Assembly (NCBI GenBank): GCA_020636905.1
Contig: JACJWX010000003.1
Coordinates: 62,001-126,000, forward strand
Source of the DNA: Actinomycetota bacterium
GTDB lineage: Bacteria; Actinomycetota; Thermoleophilia; Miltoncostaeales; Miltoncostaeaceae
DNA: 64,000 nucleotides
Direction: 5' to 3'
Below, piece by piece: positions 15,906 to 24,612 of the stretch. The stretch's first letter is position 1, and each line of letters opens with the position of its first letter. The notes below the pieces were generated by a model, which was given only the letters and a program-made list of their open reading frames with translations, was not told the origin of the DNA and made no database searches. The position numbers and the translations under genes are program-made.

Positions 15906-17390
15906 TCAGCCGGGGCGTCCGGCTCCCTCCGCGGAATCACCGGCGGCGACCGTCGCGGCCGTCTGCGCCGCGGCCGTCTCCACCGGCGTGTCGCCGAAGC
16001 CGCGCCGCACCATGGCGCCCCAGTCGGTGCGCCCCTGGAAGAAGTGGCTGAGTCCCCAGAGCCGCCACCACACGGTGAGCGGCCGGAACAGGAGCTGTTC
16101 GACCGGGACGAGCAGCAGCAGGTGCAGGCGCGACTTCACGCCCGGATGTGACCGGAACGCCAGGTCGTCGAACAGCAGCACCGCCACGGTGGCGGCGATG
16201 CCGAAGACGTAGCTCGCCGCGATCAGGCCCAGGTGTTCCGAGGACAGTGAGCCCAGCGCGACGCCGAGGACGACCAGAAAGAGTCCGAGTGCCTCGACGA
16301 TGGGCGCGAGCGCCTCCACCAGCAGGTAGTAGGGCATGGCCAGCAGCCCCGCGCTGCGGTAGCGGGGGTTGAAGATCATCCGGCGGTGCCGGACGAGGAC
16401 GTCGCACAGGCCGCGGTACCAGCGGTTCCGCTGGCGCGCCAGCATCCGCAGCGATTCCGGCGCCTCGGTCCAGGCGACCGGCTCGGGGCTGAACAGCACC
16501 GGGGCGGGGCACCCTCGCTCGTAGCCGAGGCGCCGCAGCCGCACCACCAGCTCCAGGTCCTCGCCGACGGTCGCCTGCTCGTAGCCGCCGACATCGATCA
16601 GCGCATCCCGCCGGAAGAGCCCGAACGCCCCGCTGATGAGCAGGTTGCCGCCCAGCGGGTTCCACCCGAGGCGTCCCACCAGGAACGCGCGCAGGTACTC
16701 GATCACCTGCACACCGGCCAGCACCCCCCGTGGCACCCGCCGGGTGATGATCCGTCCCCCGCGCACCACCGAATCGTTCACCAGGCGGATGGTTCCGCCG
16801 GTGGCGACCGTCTTCGGGTTCGCCGCGAACGGGGCGACCAGGTGCTGGAGGGCGTCGTGGCCGACCAGTGTGTCGGCGTCGATGGCGCAGACGAGTTCGC
16901 CCTCCGCGGTGTTCAGGCCGCAGTTCAGGGCGTCCGCCTTACCGCCGTTGCGCTTGTCCACGACGACCAGTCGCGGTTCACGTGCCGATCGGTACACCCC
17001 GACCACCTCCGCGCTGGGCACACGCTGGTGCACGACCGGATGCACGGCCGACATCGCGAAATGGTCGACGAGCATCTCCAGGGTGCGATCCCGCGAGCCG
17101 TCGTTGACGACGACGACCTCGATGTTCGGGTAGCTGAGCGCGAGCACCGCCGAGACGGAATCGACGATGGTCGCCTCCTCACCGTAGGCGGGCATCAGCA
17201 CCGACACCCTGGGGGCCAGCAGCGACCGCACGGCGACGCGCCAGTGACGGTAGCGGTCCTCACCACGCGTGCGGCGCAGCTCGATGCTCGCCGAGACGTA
17301 GAGCATGCCCTGCAGGAGGGTGTTGCCCACCACCAGCACGACCATCGCCAACGGAAGGATGGCGAACACGGCATCCGTGAACGGCGTCAC
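15906..17390 (-). CDS. Membrane family-2 glycosyltransferase, processive type
   Basis: Protein of 494 residues with an N-terminal membrane segment (about 7-35), a cytoplasmic GT-A domain and three to four C-terminal membrane segments. The motifs of processive beta-glycosyltransferases are present: VNDGSRD, AIDADT (DxD), TVGEDLELV and QRNRW (QxxRW). Cellulose synthase, hyaluronan synthase and PgaC share this layout, so a secreted polysaccharide is the likely product; sugar and linkage are unknown. GTG 17390 overlaps the stop of the HEAT-repeat gene (GTGA). The last roughly 40 residues are a hydrophilic Ala-rich tail. Confidence 0.88.
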   Translation of the reverse strand: MTPFTDAVFAILPLAMVVLVVGNTLLQGMLYVSASIELRRTRGEDRYRHWRVAVRSLLAPRVSVLMPAYGEEATIVDSVSAVLALSYPNIEVVVVNDGSRDRTLEMLVDHFAMSAVHPVVHQRVPSAEVVGVYRSAREPRLVVVDKRNGGKADALNCGLNTAEGELVCAIDADTLVGHDALQHLVAPFAANPKTVATGGTIRLVNDSVVRGGRIITRRVPRGVLAGVQVIEYLRAFLVGRLGWNPLGGNLLISGAFGLFRRDALIDVGGYEQATVGEDLELVVRLRRLGYERGCPAPVLFSPEPVAWTEAPESLRMLARQRNRWYRGLCDVLVRHRRMIFNPRYRSAGLLAMPYYLLVEALAPIVEALGLFLVVLGVALGSLSSEHLGLIAASYVFGIAATVAVLLFDDLAFRSHPGVKSRLHLLLLVPVEQLLFRPLTVWWRLWGLSHFFQGRTDWGAMVRRGFGDTPVETAAAQTAATVAAGDSAEGAGRPG

Positions 17391-18484
17391 GGCGCCGCCA
17401 CGAGCGGGAGATGCTCACCGAAGGCGGCGAGCTGTTCGGGGCTCAGGGTCTCGGCGGCGATCCTGGCGGTGGCGATGTGGTCCAGCATCTGCCGCGCCAT
17501 CTCCGCCGCTTCGGGCGACTGGCTGCGGAGCGCGTTGCGGAGCACCATCCACCCCGCCGGCCCGAGCGCGCCCAGGGCCTCGGCCGCCGCGCGTCGCACG
17601 TCCCAGGACTCGTCGGCCAGCCGCTTGCCCACAGCCCCGGCCAGGGCCGAAGCTCCGATCTGCCCGACCGCGGTCACCGCCGCCGTGCGCACGGAGGGGT
17701 CTTCGTCGCCGACCAGCCCGCTCAGCACGGTCCCCGCCCTGCGGCTGTGGGACGCGGCGAGTGCCTGGGCCACCCGTGCCCTCCGGCGCGGGTCGGCCGA
17801 CGCCGCGTGCTCGCTGATGGCCGGCAGCAGGCGCGCGTCAGGCATTCCGGCGACCACCTCGAGCAGCGCGTTGACGGCGTCGCCCTGGCCGGTCTCCAGC
17901 GCGCGGATGAGCGGAGGCACGACGCGACCGTCCGCCGCCAGCAGCGCTCGCTGAGCCGCCGCCCGCACCATGGGCGTCGGGTCGTGCAGCATCTCGAGGA
18001 TGGTGTCGATGTCCGCGGCGATCTCGTCGGCCTGGGTACCGTCGAGCGCCCGCGCCCGGACAACCGGGTTGGGATCGCGCAGCAGGCGTCGGCGAATCGG
18101 GTCTCCCGGCGGCAGCAACTGCGAGAGCTGGGCGGCCTGGACGCGTCGGCGCCAGAAGCGGTACCGGCGAGACGCCCGGTCCACCATGGTGCGAAGCCCC
18201 ACCGCGGCGACGAGACGCTGGAGCCGGACCTGGGAGTCGCCGGTCACATCGGCGGCGAGCGACTGCAGGCTGCGGATGAGCAGCCCCCGGGGCATGCGGC
18301 AGAGCTCCTCCGCCGCGTCCTCCGCGTCCGTCTCGGATCCGAACATCACCACCGACAGCAGGGCGGCCGCCTGCCGGTATCTCCGCCGGCGGATCGCCCA
18401 GACGAGGTCATTCACCGAACCGATCACCAGGTAGAGCGCCGCGATCCCGCCCAGCGTCAGAAGGCTCACCGACAGGATGCTCAT
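17387..18484 (-). CDS. Membrane-anchored HEAT-repeat protein
   Basis: Protein of 365 residues. An N-terminal helix (LLTLGGIAALYLVIGSVNDLVW, about 9-30) anchors it. Residues about 130-350 are a series of roughly 30-residue helical repeats with the HEAT pattern, for example RDPNPVVRARAL, HDPTPMVRAAAQRAL, GDEDPSVRTAAVTAVGQIG and DESWDVRRAAAEALGALG. Such scaffolds mediate protein contacts. Its place between a regulator and a glycosyltransferase suggests it links signalling to polysaccharide synthesis. It overlaps the glycosyltransferase gene by 4 bp and follows the regulator gene after 46 bp. Confidence 0.8.
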   Translation of the reverse strand: MSILSVSLLTLGGIAALYLVIGSVNDLVWAIRRRRYRQAAALLSVVMFGSETDAEDAAEELCRMPRGLLIRSLQSLAADVTGDSQVRLQRLVAAVGLRTMVDRASRRYRFWRRRVQAAQLSQLLPPGDPIRRRLLRDPNPVVRARALDGTQADEIAADIDTILEMLHDPTPMVRAAAQRALLAADGRVVPPLIRALETGQGDAVNALLEVVAGMPDARLLPAISEHAASADPRRRARVAQALAASHSRRAGTVLSGLVGDEDPSVRTAAVTAVGQIGASALAGAVGKRLADESWDVRRAAAEALGALGPAGWMVLRNALRSQSPEAAEMARQMLDHIATARIAAETLSPEQLAAFGEHLPLVAAP

Positions 18485-18530
18485 GCCGGGTCGCTCCCGG
18501 CGGCCTGGAACTGCCGAGACCGAAGCTGCA

Positions 18531-20465
18531 TCACGACTCCAGCAGGCGCCGCAGTCGGTTGATGAACACGACCGACTGGAAGGGCTTCTCGATGACCTCG
18601 GCGGCGCCGAGTTCGAAGGCGGTGCGCAGGTCGCTCTCTCGGGAGTACGAGGTCATCATCATCACCCGGAACCGGTTCATGACCCCCGCCTCGCGCAGGC
18701 GCCGCAGGAGCTGGAGTCCGCTGAGGCCGGTGATGTCGAATTCGAGGACGAGCACCCGCGGCAGCCGGCGCCGGTTCGTCACCACCATCTCGAGCACGTC
18801 CAGGCCGTCCTGGAGCGCGATCGCGCCGATGCCGCGCTCGCCCAGCTGCCCCACCAGCACCTCGGTGAGCGTCTCGTCGGTGTCCACGATCATCACATCG
18901 AGAGTGTCGACCCCCTCCTGGGTCCAGTCGGCACCGACCGCCACCGGTCCGTCGGCCTCGTGCGACCGCCCCACCGCGTCCGACGCCACCCGCAACAGTT
19001 CGTCCACCGAACGCCCGTCGAACGGGAACTCGGCCACGCCGGCCCGCGCGCCCGCCCGTCCCAGCGGAGATCCCTGGATCACCTTCTCGAGCCGTCCCAC
19101 CGCGGTCCGGCGATTGACCCCCTGGAGCGCGACCACCTGGCGCTGCGGGTCCAGCCGGCTGACGACGTCCTCGGTTCGGAACTCGCTCGCGAGGCCGTCC
19201 TGGATGGCGTCGAGCACCGAGGGATCGGCACCGGGCGGCAGGGTGATCATCGCCACCGACGTCGCGCGATCGTCCCGATGGGCGGCCTGCAGCAGCCGTT
19301 CGAGAATGAGCCGCCCGCCGGACCACGGCAGCACACGGCGCCCGCGGGAGATCTCCGGAGGTGCGCCGACGCCCCGGTACACCTGGGCGCGAATGTGCGC
19401 CAGCAGGAACGGCGTGCTGAGGCCCCCCGGCAGCACCGCATCGGCTCCCAGCCGGAACAGCCCGGCCGACGACACCCCCGCGCCGGGCACACCCCAGACG
19501 ATCCGGATCGCCTCACGTGTGCCGGGGTCGGCGCGAAGCACCTGGAGCATCGACCCCAGTTCGTGGCCCGTGAGGTCCGGACCGAAGATGACGACGTCCA
19601 CGTCGCCGTCGCGGATGCCCGCGGCGAGGTCTTCGAGTCGTTCGATTTCACGGACGCTCGCGCCTTCGCCACCGAGGCTCGCCTGGAGCAAGCGCTCCCG
19701 GCACCCGACCAGGGCGATCTTCGGCTCGGTGTCCACCAGCAGCAGCAGACGGCGCACTTCGACGCCGACCGTGGCCGGGTGACAGCCGAGCGGCAGCACG
19801 GTCTCGGCGAGCTTGCGCAGCGCGACGCGTGCGGTGTGGTCGAGACCGTCCACAACGGCCACGGCCGGAGTGAGCGGATGCCGCTCCTTCAGGAGCCGCA
19901 ACTGCAGCGCGCACGCGTCCGGGGTGCCCGCCACGATCATCGCGGCCGGTGCGACCCGTGTGTCGAGGGGAAGTCCGCCGAGGTCGTGGTGTTCGACGCG
20001 CAGTCCCTGGACGACCGCGTTCCAGAGCAGTCCGTCGACCGGTGAGGTCGGGTCACCGTAGATGGCGACCAGCGGTGCCGACTGCACCGCCGGGGGCAGC
20101 GCCACGGGAACCGTGGCGAGCGCGCTGCGGACGTCCTCGGCGAGGGCCGCGATCCGAACGGCTTCGGGCGCGTGGGCTCCGGGGGCCGAGATCGCCTCAC
20201 CCATCTGGCGCACCAGGGTCGCACCGACCCCGATGCCGAGATGGGACAACCATTCGGTCAGCGCGGCGGCGTGCCCGGTGACGTCGTCCAGATCCTGTGT
20301 TTGAAGGGGTTCGTCGAACAGCCGCGTCGCCACGGCCTCGAGCTCGGAAAGGCTGAGCTCGACGCGCGCGCGGATGCGATTCCACACGACCTCGGGGAGG
20401 GCGTGCGTGGTCGCGGGCAGGTCGTCGAATTGCGACGCCGACGGGGGAAGATCGGAGGTCATCAC
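18531..20465 (-). CDS. Multi-domain response-regulator-like protein with degenerate GGDEF and receiver domains
   Basis: Protein of 644 residues. Visible order: an N-terminal helical region, receiver-like alpha/beta modules (around 120-260 and 260-375), a degenerate GGDEF-like domain (about 395-500, where RTEDVVSRLDPQRQ stands where RxxDVVxRxGGDEF is expected), and a C-terminal receiver from residue 523. In that receiver the Thr (605) and Lys (627) are conserved with normal spacing, but the phosphoacceptor position is Glu (575, in LVLEFDITG). It therefore probably works without phosphorylation, perhaps as a constitutively active-like or scaffold regulator. Start is GTG 20465, with ATG 20462 as an alternative. 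First gene of the HEAT/glycosyltransferase operon. Confidence 0.7.
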   Translation of the reverse strand: MMTSDLPPSASQFDDLPATTHALPEVVWNRIRARVELSLSELEAVATRLFDEPLQTQDLDDVTGHAAALTEWLSHLGIGVGATLVRQMGEAISAPGAHAPEAVRIAALAEDVRSALATVPVALPPAVQSAPLVAIYGDPTSPVDGLLWNAVVQGLRVEHHDLGGLPLDTRVAPAAMIVAGTPDACALQLRLLKERHPLTPAVAVVDGLDHTARVALRKLAETVLPLGCHPATVGVEVRRLLLLVDTEPKIALVGCRERLLQASLGGEGASVREIERLEDLAAGIRDGDVDVVIFGPDLTGHELGSMLQVLRADPGTREAIRIVWGVPGAGVSSAGLFRLGADAVLPGGLSTPFLLAHIRAQVYRGVGAPPEISRGRRVLPWSGGRLILERLLQAAHRDDRATSVAMITLPPGADPSVLDAIQDGLASEFRTEDVVSRLDPQRQVVALQGVNRRTAVGRLEKVIQGSPLGRAGARAGVAEFPFDGRSVDELLRVASDAVGRSHEADGPVAVGADWTQEGVDTLDVMIVDTDETLTEVLVGQLGERGIGAIALQDGLDVLEMVVTNRRRLPRVLVLEFDITGLSGLQLLRRLREAGVMNRFRVMMMTSYSRESDLRTAFELGAAEVIEKPFQSVVFINRLRRLLES

Positions 20466-20680
20466 CCATATTGTCGGCCGACGGCCGGGATCGGCTTAGG
20501 AGGGCGCCCGAGCTGGGTCCAGGGCCGGATCCCTCCCGAGTCTCGGGTCCGCGAGCGCCCTCGTGTCCCGATACGGGAGTTCGACCGCGCCCGCTCCGCC
20601 TTCGGTGGCCCCGAATCCCCTGGTGCCCGTGAACGCATCCTGAGCGGCGGCAACTCGTCGCGTGGATCCGGCGCGCGTCG

Positions 20681-22072
20681 TCAGGACGGTACCCCGGCGA
20701 AGCGTGCGAGGCCGGCGAGACCGGCGTCGGCCGTCGCGGACGAGCGTGTGAGCACCGCCTTGACGTCGGGTTCCTCCCGACGAGCGGGATCGATACGAGC
20801 GGGATTGAGCGCACATCGATTGGCCCAGGCGTCGATGTCGGGCTCCGCCCCGTAGATGCGGGCCGCCCGAGTGCCGCGAACCTGCATGAGTGACCACTCG
20901 GCGAGGGAGTTGGAGTAGACATTCGGCGGACAGATCCGGTTGCGCTCGTAGTCGTTGTCGCGGGTGGCCTCGACGTACCCGGCGAGCGCCGCACAGAAGC
21001 ACGGAAAGCCGGACCTGATGGTCTGGAGCCGAATGCAGTCCGGGTCCCAGATGGGCAGGATCGGTGGCAGTTGAAGCCCGGCCGCGGCGCAGTGGACGAC
21101 GAGCGCATCGCGCGGCACCGTCAGGATTCCGCCGGTGAGATCGATCTCGCCTGGGCGCACCGCTCGCACGTGGCCGAGGCGGACGACGCGTTCGACGCTC
21201 CGCAGCCGATCGAGTTCCCAGGCTGCCAGTGTCGGCGTGCGCGCCATCGTGGGCACGACGGCAGGATCGATCCGCATCATCACGCCGTCGTTCTCCAGAC
21301 GGGCGAACATGGCATCCACGGAATCCGCCTCTGCGGCAGCCTCCATGATGGTGGCTCCCATTCCCAGGAAGATCACCGGGTCGGGCTGGACGACGGCCCG
21401 GTTGAGCATCCACGGATCGCGCGGGCGTATCCATACGATGCGATCGGGATCCAGTCCGCCGCCGATCAACCACACGATGGCGTCCGTCGCCGTCTTGCCC
21501 GAACCTACGATGACGTAGGTACCCGGGCTCCCGGGCGGGTCCGCGAGACGGTTGACGGCCACGACGCGCGCGCCGTCGGCGACCGCGAAGGGCGGCGGCG
21601 TGGTCGCGGGAATTGTCGGTGCCAGATAGGTGGCGTCGACGACGCGGCGTCGTACCCGCACCCGGGTTCGCTCACCGGAGATACGCGAGACGACCACGTG
21701 CTCGGAGCCATCCCGCTGATAGTCGCTGCCGAACAGCGGCGCCACGCGGCCGGACGGCAGAAACCGCCGGTGGAGGACCGCGTCGTAGTACGCGCAGACC
21801 TCCGGCATACTCGCCCGCTCGTGGAGCCCGGTCTCCGGGCCGGAACACTGGACCGTACCGGCTCCCAGGGGCGTCGACGCGACCCCGTAGAAAAGCGATG
21901 CCTGGTGCAGCCGGACGAACGGGTACGCGTCGAGCCAGTGCCCTCCGGGTCCGTGCCGGCGGTCGACCATCGTGACGTGAGCGTCGGCATGATCGATCAG
22001 CGCATCGGTGAACGCCATCCCCATCGCGCCAGCGCCGATGACGAGGTAGTCGGTGTCCACCGTCCGCGACAT
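20681..22072 (-). CDS. FAD/NAD(P)-binding oxidoreductase, flavin-monooxygenase-like
   Basis: Protein of 463 residues with two nucleotide-binding Rossmann motifs: YLVIGAGAMGMAFTDAL at the N-terminus for FAD, and YVIVGSGKTATDAI at about 175 for NAD(P)H. HGPGGHWLDAYPFVRLHQ resembles the region after the FAD motif in flavin-dependent monooxygenases. Substrate unknown. It is last in a same-strand group with two SnoaL-like proteins and a zinc alcohol dehydrogenase, which suggests degradation or modification of a small organic molecule. The 215 bp between this gene and the downstream regulator gene show no clear feature. Confidence 0.75.
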   Translation of the reverse strand: MSRTVDTDYLVIGAGAMGMAFTDALIDHADAHVTMVDRRHGPGGHWLDAYPFVRLHQASLFYGVASTPLGAGTVQCSGPETGLHERASMPEVCAYYDAVLHRRFLPSGRVAPLFGSDYQRDGSEHVVVSRISGERTRVRVRRRVVDATYLAPTIPATTPPPFAVADGARVVAVNRLADPPGSPGTYVIVGSGKTATDAIVWLIGGGLDPDRIVWIRPRDPWMLNRAVVQPDPVIFLGMGATIMEAAAEADSVDAMFARLENDGVMMRIDPAVVPTMARTPTLAAWELDRLRSVERVVRLGHVRAVRPGEIDLTGGILTVPRDALVVHCAAAGLQLPPILPIWDPDCIRLQTIRSGFPCFCAALAGYVEATRDNDYERNRICPPNVYSNSLAEWSLMQVRGTRAARIYGAEPDIDAWANRCALNPARIDPARREEPDVKAVLTRSSATADAGLAGLARFAGVPS

Positions 22073-22159
22073 GAGACCCAGGCTTTCGACGTATGGATCG
22101 TTCTCGCGCCCTGCACGGATCGTGGGGAGATCCTAGTCTCGCCCGCCACCGGGCGTCCA

Positions 22160-22615
22160 TCATGGTGCCGAGCCGCGGCCGGTGCGGCCGGGGTTCATGA
22201 GCCCGGCCACGTCCCAGTACGCGTGCTCGGTGAGGATCCGGCCGTCGGGCGCCGGGGTGAACACGCTCGCTCCCGGCAGTGTCACGGGACCGTCATTCGC
22301 GGGCACCCCCGGCAGATCGCGGGCGTGGGTGCCGGTGAGTGTCCATTCCAGCGTCACCCGCCCGTCCGCGCCGACGAACTGCGAGCGCACGGTCATCAGG
22401 CAGTCGGGGATCGCGGTGATGATCGCGTCCACGCCGACGGCGATAGCGTAGCGCCCCACGAAGCGGAACTCGGGCATCGAGAACTGATGGCGCACCCCAT
22501 CCGGGCTGAACGCCGTGGCGACCGAGGCCGGATCGTGCGCATTCCAGCCCGCGAGCAGCCGCGGGAGCGCCTCCGGGACCGCGGGCGCCCGTCGAGAACG
22601 GCCGGCTCGGGTCAT
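22160..22615 (-). CDS. SnoaL-like (NTF2 fold) protein, copy 1
   Basis: Protein of 151 residues with the cone-like NTF2 fold seen in SnoaL polyketide cyclases and many small enzymes or ligand-binding proteins. Key shared stretches with its neighbour are LAGWNAHDPASVATAF, DGVRHQF, AIPDC and LEWTLTGTH. The Asp/His residues in DGVRHQF may be functional. Substrate unknown. The paralogue immediately upstream indicates a local duplication; 36 bp separate them, so they are likely cotranscribed. Confidence 0.7.
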   Translation of the reverse strand: MTRAGRSRRAPAVPEALPRLLAGWNAHDPASVATAFSPDGVRHQFSMPEFRFVGRYAIAVGVDAIITAIPDCLMTVRSQFVGADGRVTLEWTLTGTHARDLPGVPANDGPVTLPGASVFTPAPDGRILTEHAYWDVAGLMNPGRTGRGSAP

Positions 22616-22651
22616 GGCCGGGGCGGCGCCGGGCGCCCGGTTCGGACCGCG

Positions 22652-23170
22652 TCAGTCGAAGGTGCCAAGTGCCGCCATGAGCGTGGCGCGGTCCCAGTAG
22701 ACGTTCTCCAGGACGATGAGCCCGTCGCTACCGACCGTCACGACGCTGATTCCCGGCAGCACGATCTCGGTCCCATCGGTCAACCCCGGCAGGTCGCGCT
22801 CGTAGGTTCCCGTGAACGTCCACTCGAGGGCGACGACTCCGCCACCGCCCTCGACGCACGCGCGAACGTCGAGGCGGCAGTCCGGCACGGCGCGGATGAT
22901 GGCCGCGACCCCCAGCGCGATCTCCGTCCGGCCCCGGAGCCGGGCCTCCGGGCTCGCGAACTGGTGGCGCACCCCGTCGACGGAGAACTGCGCCGCCACC
23001 GCATCCGCGTCACGTGCACCCCACGCCTCGACGAACCGTCGCAACGTCATGGGCGCGGCGTTCCCTCGAACCTCGCCCTTCCGGCGCGAGAGTCCTTCGA
23101 AGAACCGCCCCCGAGCCGCCCGGAAGTCGTTCCAGCTCGCGCCCCCGTCGAGCAATCCGATCTCGTCCAT
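22652..23170 (-). CDS. SnoaL-like (NTF2 fold) protein, copy 2
   Basis: Protein of 172 residues, paralogue of the next gene downstream: it shares FVEAWGARDADAVAAQF, DGVRHQF, AVPDC and LEWTFTGTYERDLPG. It carries about 40 extra N-terminal residues (WNDFRAARGRFFEGLSRRKG), possibly a separate docking helix; an internal Met just before TLRRFVEAW is an alternative start. A direct-repeat operator lies 117-146 bp upstream of its ATG, at nearly the same distance as before the alcohol dehydrogenase gene. Confidence 0.7.
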   Translation of the reverse strand: MDEIGLLDGGASWNDFRAARGRFFEGLSRRKGEVRGNAAPMTLRRFVEAWGARDADAVAAQFSVDGVRHQFASPEARLRGRTEIALGVAAIIRAVPDCRLDVRACVEGGGGVVALEWTFTGTYERDLPGLTDGTEIVLPGISVVTVGSDGLIVLENVYWDRATLMAALGTFD

Positions 23171-23286
23171 GCGGTCTCACCCTCCTCGATGCGCGGCGTG
23201 AACGGGGGGTTCGCCGCGATCGTCGTCGGCATGCGGAACACGCCGCCGAGGGTAGCCAGGGTCGGGGTCGGGGTCGACACCGACCC

Positions 23287-23316
23287 CTACTCAAGCCCGG
23301 CCGCCCGTCTACTCAA
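23287..23316 (-). promoter_or_regulatory. Direct-repeat operator candidate, copy 1 (CTACTCAA x2, 22-bp spacing)
   Basis: CTACTCAA occurs at 23287-23294 and again at 23309-23316, 22 bp apart, which is two helical turns. The 31-bp block is repeated almost identically upstream of the alcohol dehydrogenase gene. Here it lies upstream of the second SnoaL-like gene. A dimeric regulator binding one DNA face is inferred. Confidence 0.5.
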
Positions 23317-23367
23317 TGCGCCGCGACCGGAGAACCGGTCGGGGCGCATTGGGCGGCACGGTCGCGC

Positions 23368-24447
23368 TCACGGCGTGAGGCACACCTTGACCGAGCCCTC
23401 GGCCCGCGTGGCCATGACCGTGTACCCCTCGGCCGCGTCCTCGAGCGGCATGTCGTGGGTGAGGACCGGCGACGGATCGAGGGCGCCTGAGGCCACGAGC
23501 GGCCACAGATCCGGGAGGTAGCGGCGCACCGGGGCGACGCCGCCGCGAATCGTCAGGTTCCGCAGGAAGCAGAGATCCCAGGGCAGCTGCGGCGCCGCGA
23601 GGAACACCTCCATCCCCACCCAGGAGATCGTCCCGCCGGGCTGCACCGTGTTGGCCGCATAGGCGAGCGAGTCGGCGCTCGAGATGGCGTCGATCACGAC
23701 GTCCGGACCGTAGGAACCGGTGAGGTCGCCGAGGAGCTCGCCGAGCCGTTCGTTGCCGGGCTTGGTGTTGACGCTGTGGGTCGCGCCGAGCCGGGTGCCG
23801 ATTGCGAGGCGGTCGTCATGGTGCCCCGCGAGCACCACCCGCTCCGCTCCGAGCAGACGAGCCGCCTGGCAGGCCAGCAGCCCCACCGCGCCGTCGCCCA
23901 CGACCAGCGCCGTCTGTCCTGGTCCCACTCCCGATCCCTTCGCGGCGTGGTAGGCGGTGGTGAAGACGTCGACGAGCGGAAGCAGCACGTGGTCGTCGAC
24001 GTCCGAGAGCTCGTCCGGCACCTTGACGAGGGTCCCATCGGCCATCGGCACCCTCACGAACTCGGACTGGCCGCCCTCGACGGCGCCGCCGAAGCCCCAG
24101 AACGCCTGGAAGCCGAAGCAGCCCCCGCTGATGCACGAGGTCGGGAGACCCTTCTTGCAGAAGTGGCACTCGCCACACGAAAGCCAGAACGGTGCCACGA
24201 TCCGATCGCCGGGCCGCACGCTCGTGACGTCGGGTCCGACGGCTTCGACGACCCCGACGAACTCGTGGCCGAGCCGGCACCCGGCATCGAACCCGAACGC
24301 ATCGCCGTGGTTGTAGATGTGCATGTCCGACCCGCAGATCCCGGCCTTGGTGACGCGGACGACCGCGTCACCGGGATTCACGATGCCGGGGTCGGGGACG
24401 TCGGTGACCGCGACATCTCCGGGGGCGTTGAAAACGAGTCCGCGCAT
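23368..24447 (-). CDS. Zinc-dependent alcohol dehydrogenase (MDR superfamily)
   Basis: Protein of 359 residues. Catalytic zinc ligands are in KAGICGSDMH and RLGHEF; the structural zinc lobe has four Cys in CGECHFCKKGLPTSC; the NAD(P) Rossmann motif is VVGDGAVGLLACQAA. It oxidises or reduces an alcohol/aldehyde or polyol, substrate unknown. ATG 24447 is chosen because GAGGAGAAG lies about 5 nt upstream; an earlier in-frame start has no such site. Upstream lies the second copy of the direct-repeat operator, suggesting co-regulation with the SnoaL-like and flavoprotein genes. Confidence 0.9.
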   Translation of the reverse strand: MRGLVFNAPGDVAVTDVPDPGIVNPGDAVVRVTKAGICGSDMHIYNHGDAFGFDAGCRLGHEFVGVVEAVGPDVTSVRPGDRIVAPFWLSCGECHFCKKGLPTSCISGGCFGFQAFWGFGGAVEGGQSEFVRVPMADGTLVKVPDELSDVDDHVLLPLVDVFTTAYHAAKGSGVGPGQTALVVGDGAVGLLACQAARLLGAERVVLAGHHDDRLAIGTRLGATHSVNTKPGNERLGELLGDLTGSYGPDVVIDAISSADSLAYAANTVQPGGTISWVGMEVFLAAPQLPWDLCFLRNLTIRGGVAPVRRYLPDLWPLVASGALDPSPVLTHDMPLEDAAEGYTVMATRAEGSVKVCLTP

Positions 24448-24558
24448 TTCACTTCTCCTCGCGAGGGCGATGGTGGGGTCTGGCACACGTGAGTGCCGGC
24501 ACCCCGGGGAACGCCAGTCGAGGCTACGCGAGCGGTGCGACCCATTCGACCCCGGCCC

Positions 24559-24588
24559 CTGCTCAAGCCCGGTCGCCCGCCTACTCGA
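24559..24588 (-). promoter_or_regulatory. Direct-repeat operator candidate, copy 2 (CTGCTCAA / CTACTCGA, 22-bp spacing)
   Basis: CTGCTCAA (24559-24566) and CTACTCGA (24581-24588) have the same 22-bp spacing as copy 1, with the intervening GCCCGGYCGCCCGY conserved. It lies 112-141 bp upstream of the alcohol dehydrogenase ATG. Confidence 0.5.
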
Positions 24589-24612
24589 GACGCGCGGGTC
24601 CCGGCCGCGCGC

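Noticed and set aside
15286..16212. Open frames running through the 200-bp repeat array in all three plus-strand frames
   Set aside because: The unit contains no stop on this strand and 200 is not a multiple of 3, so each frame simply reads the repeat three ways. Composition and lack of start signals argue against coding.
24448..24612. Second short gene between the alcohol dehydrogenase and hisC genes
   Set aside because: Frames here are short, lack start signals and overlap the direct-repeat operator.
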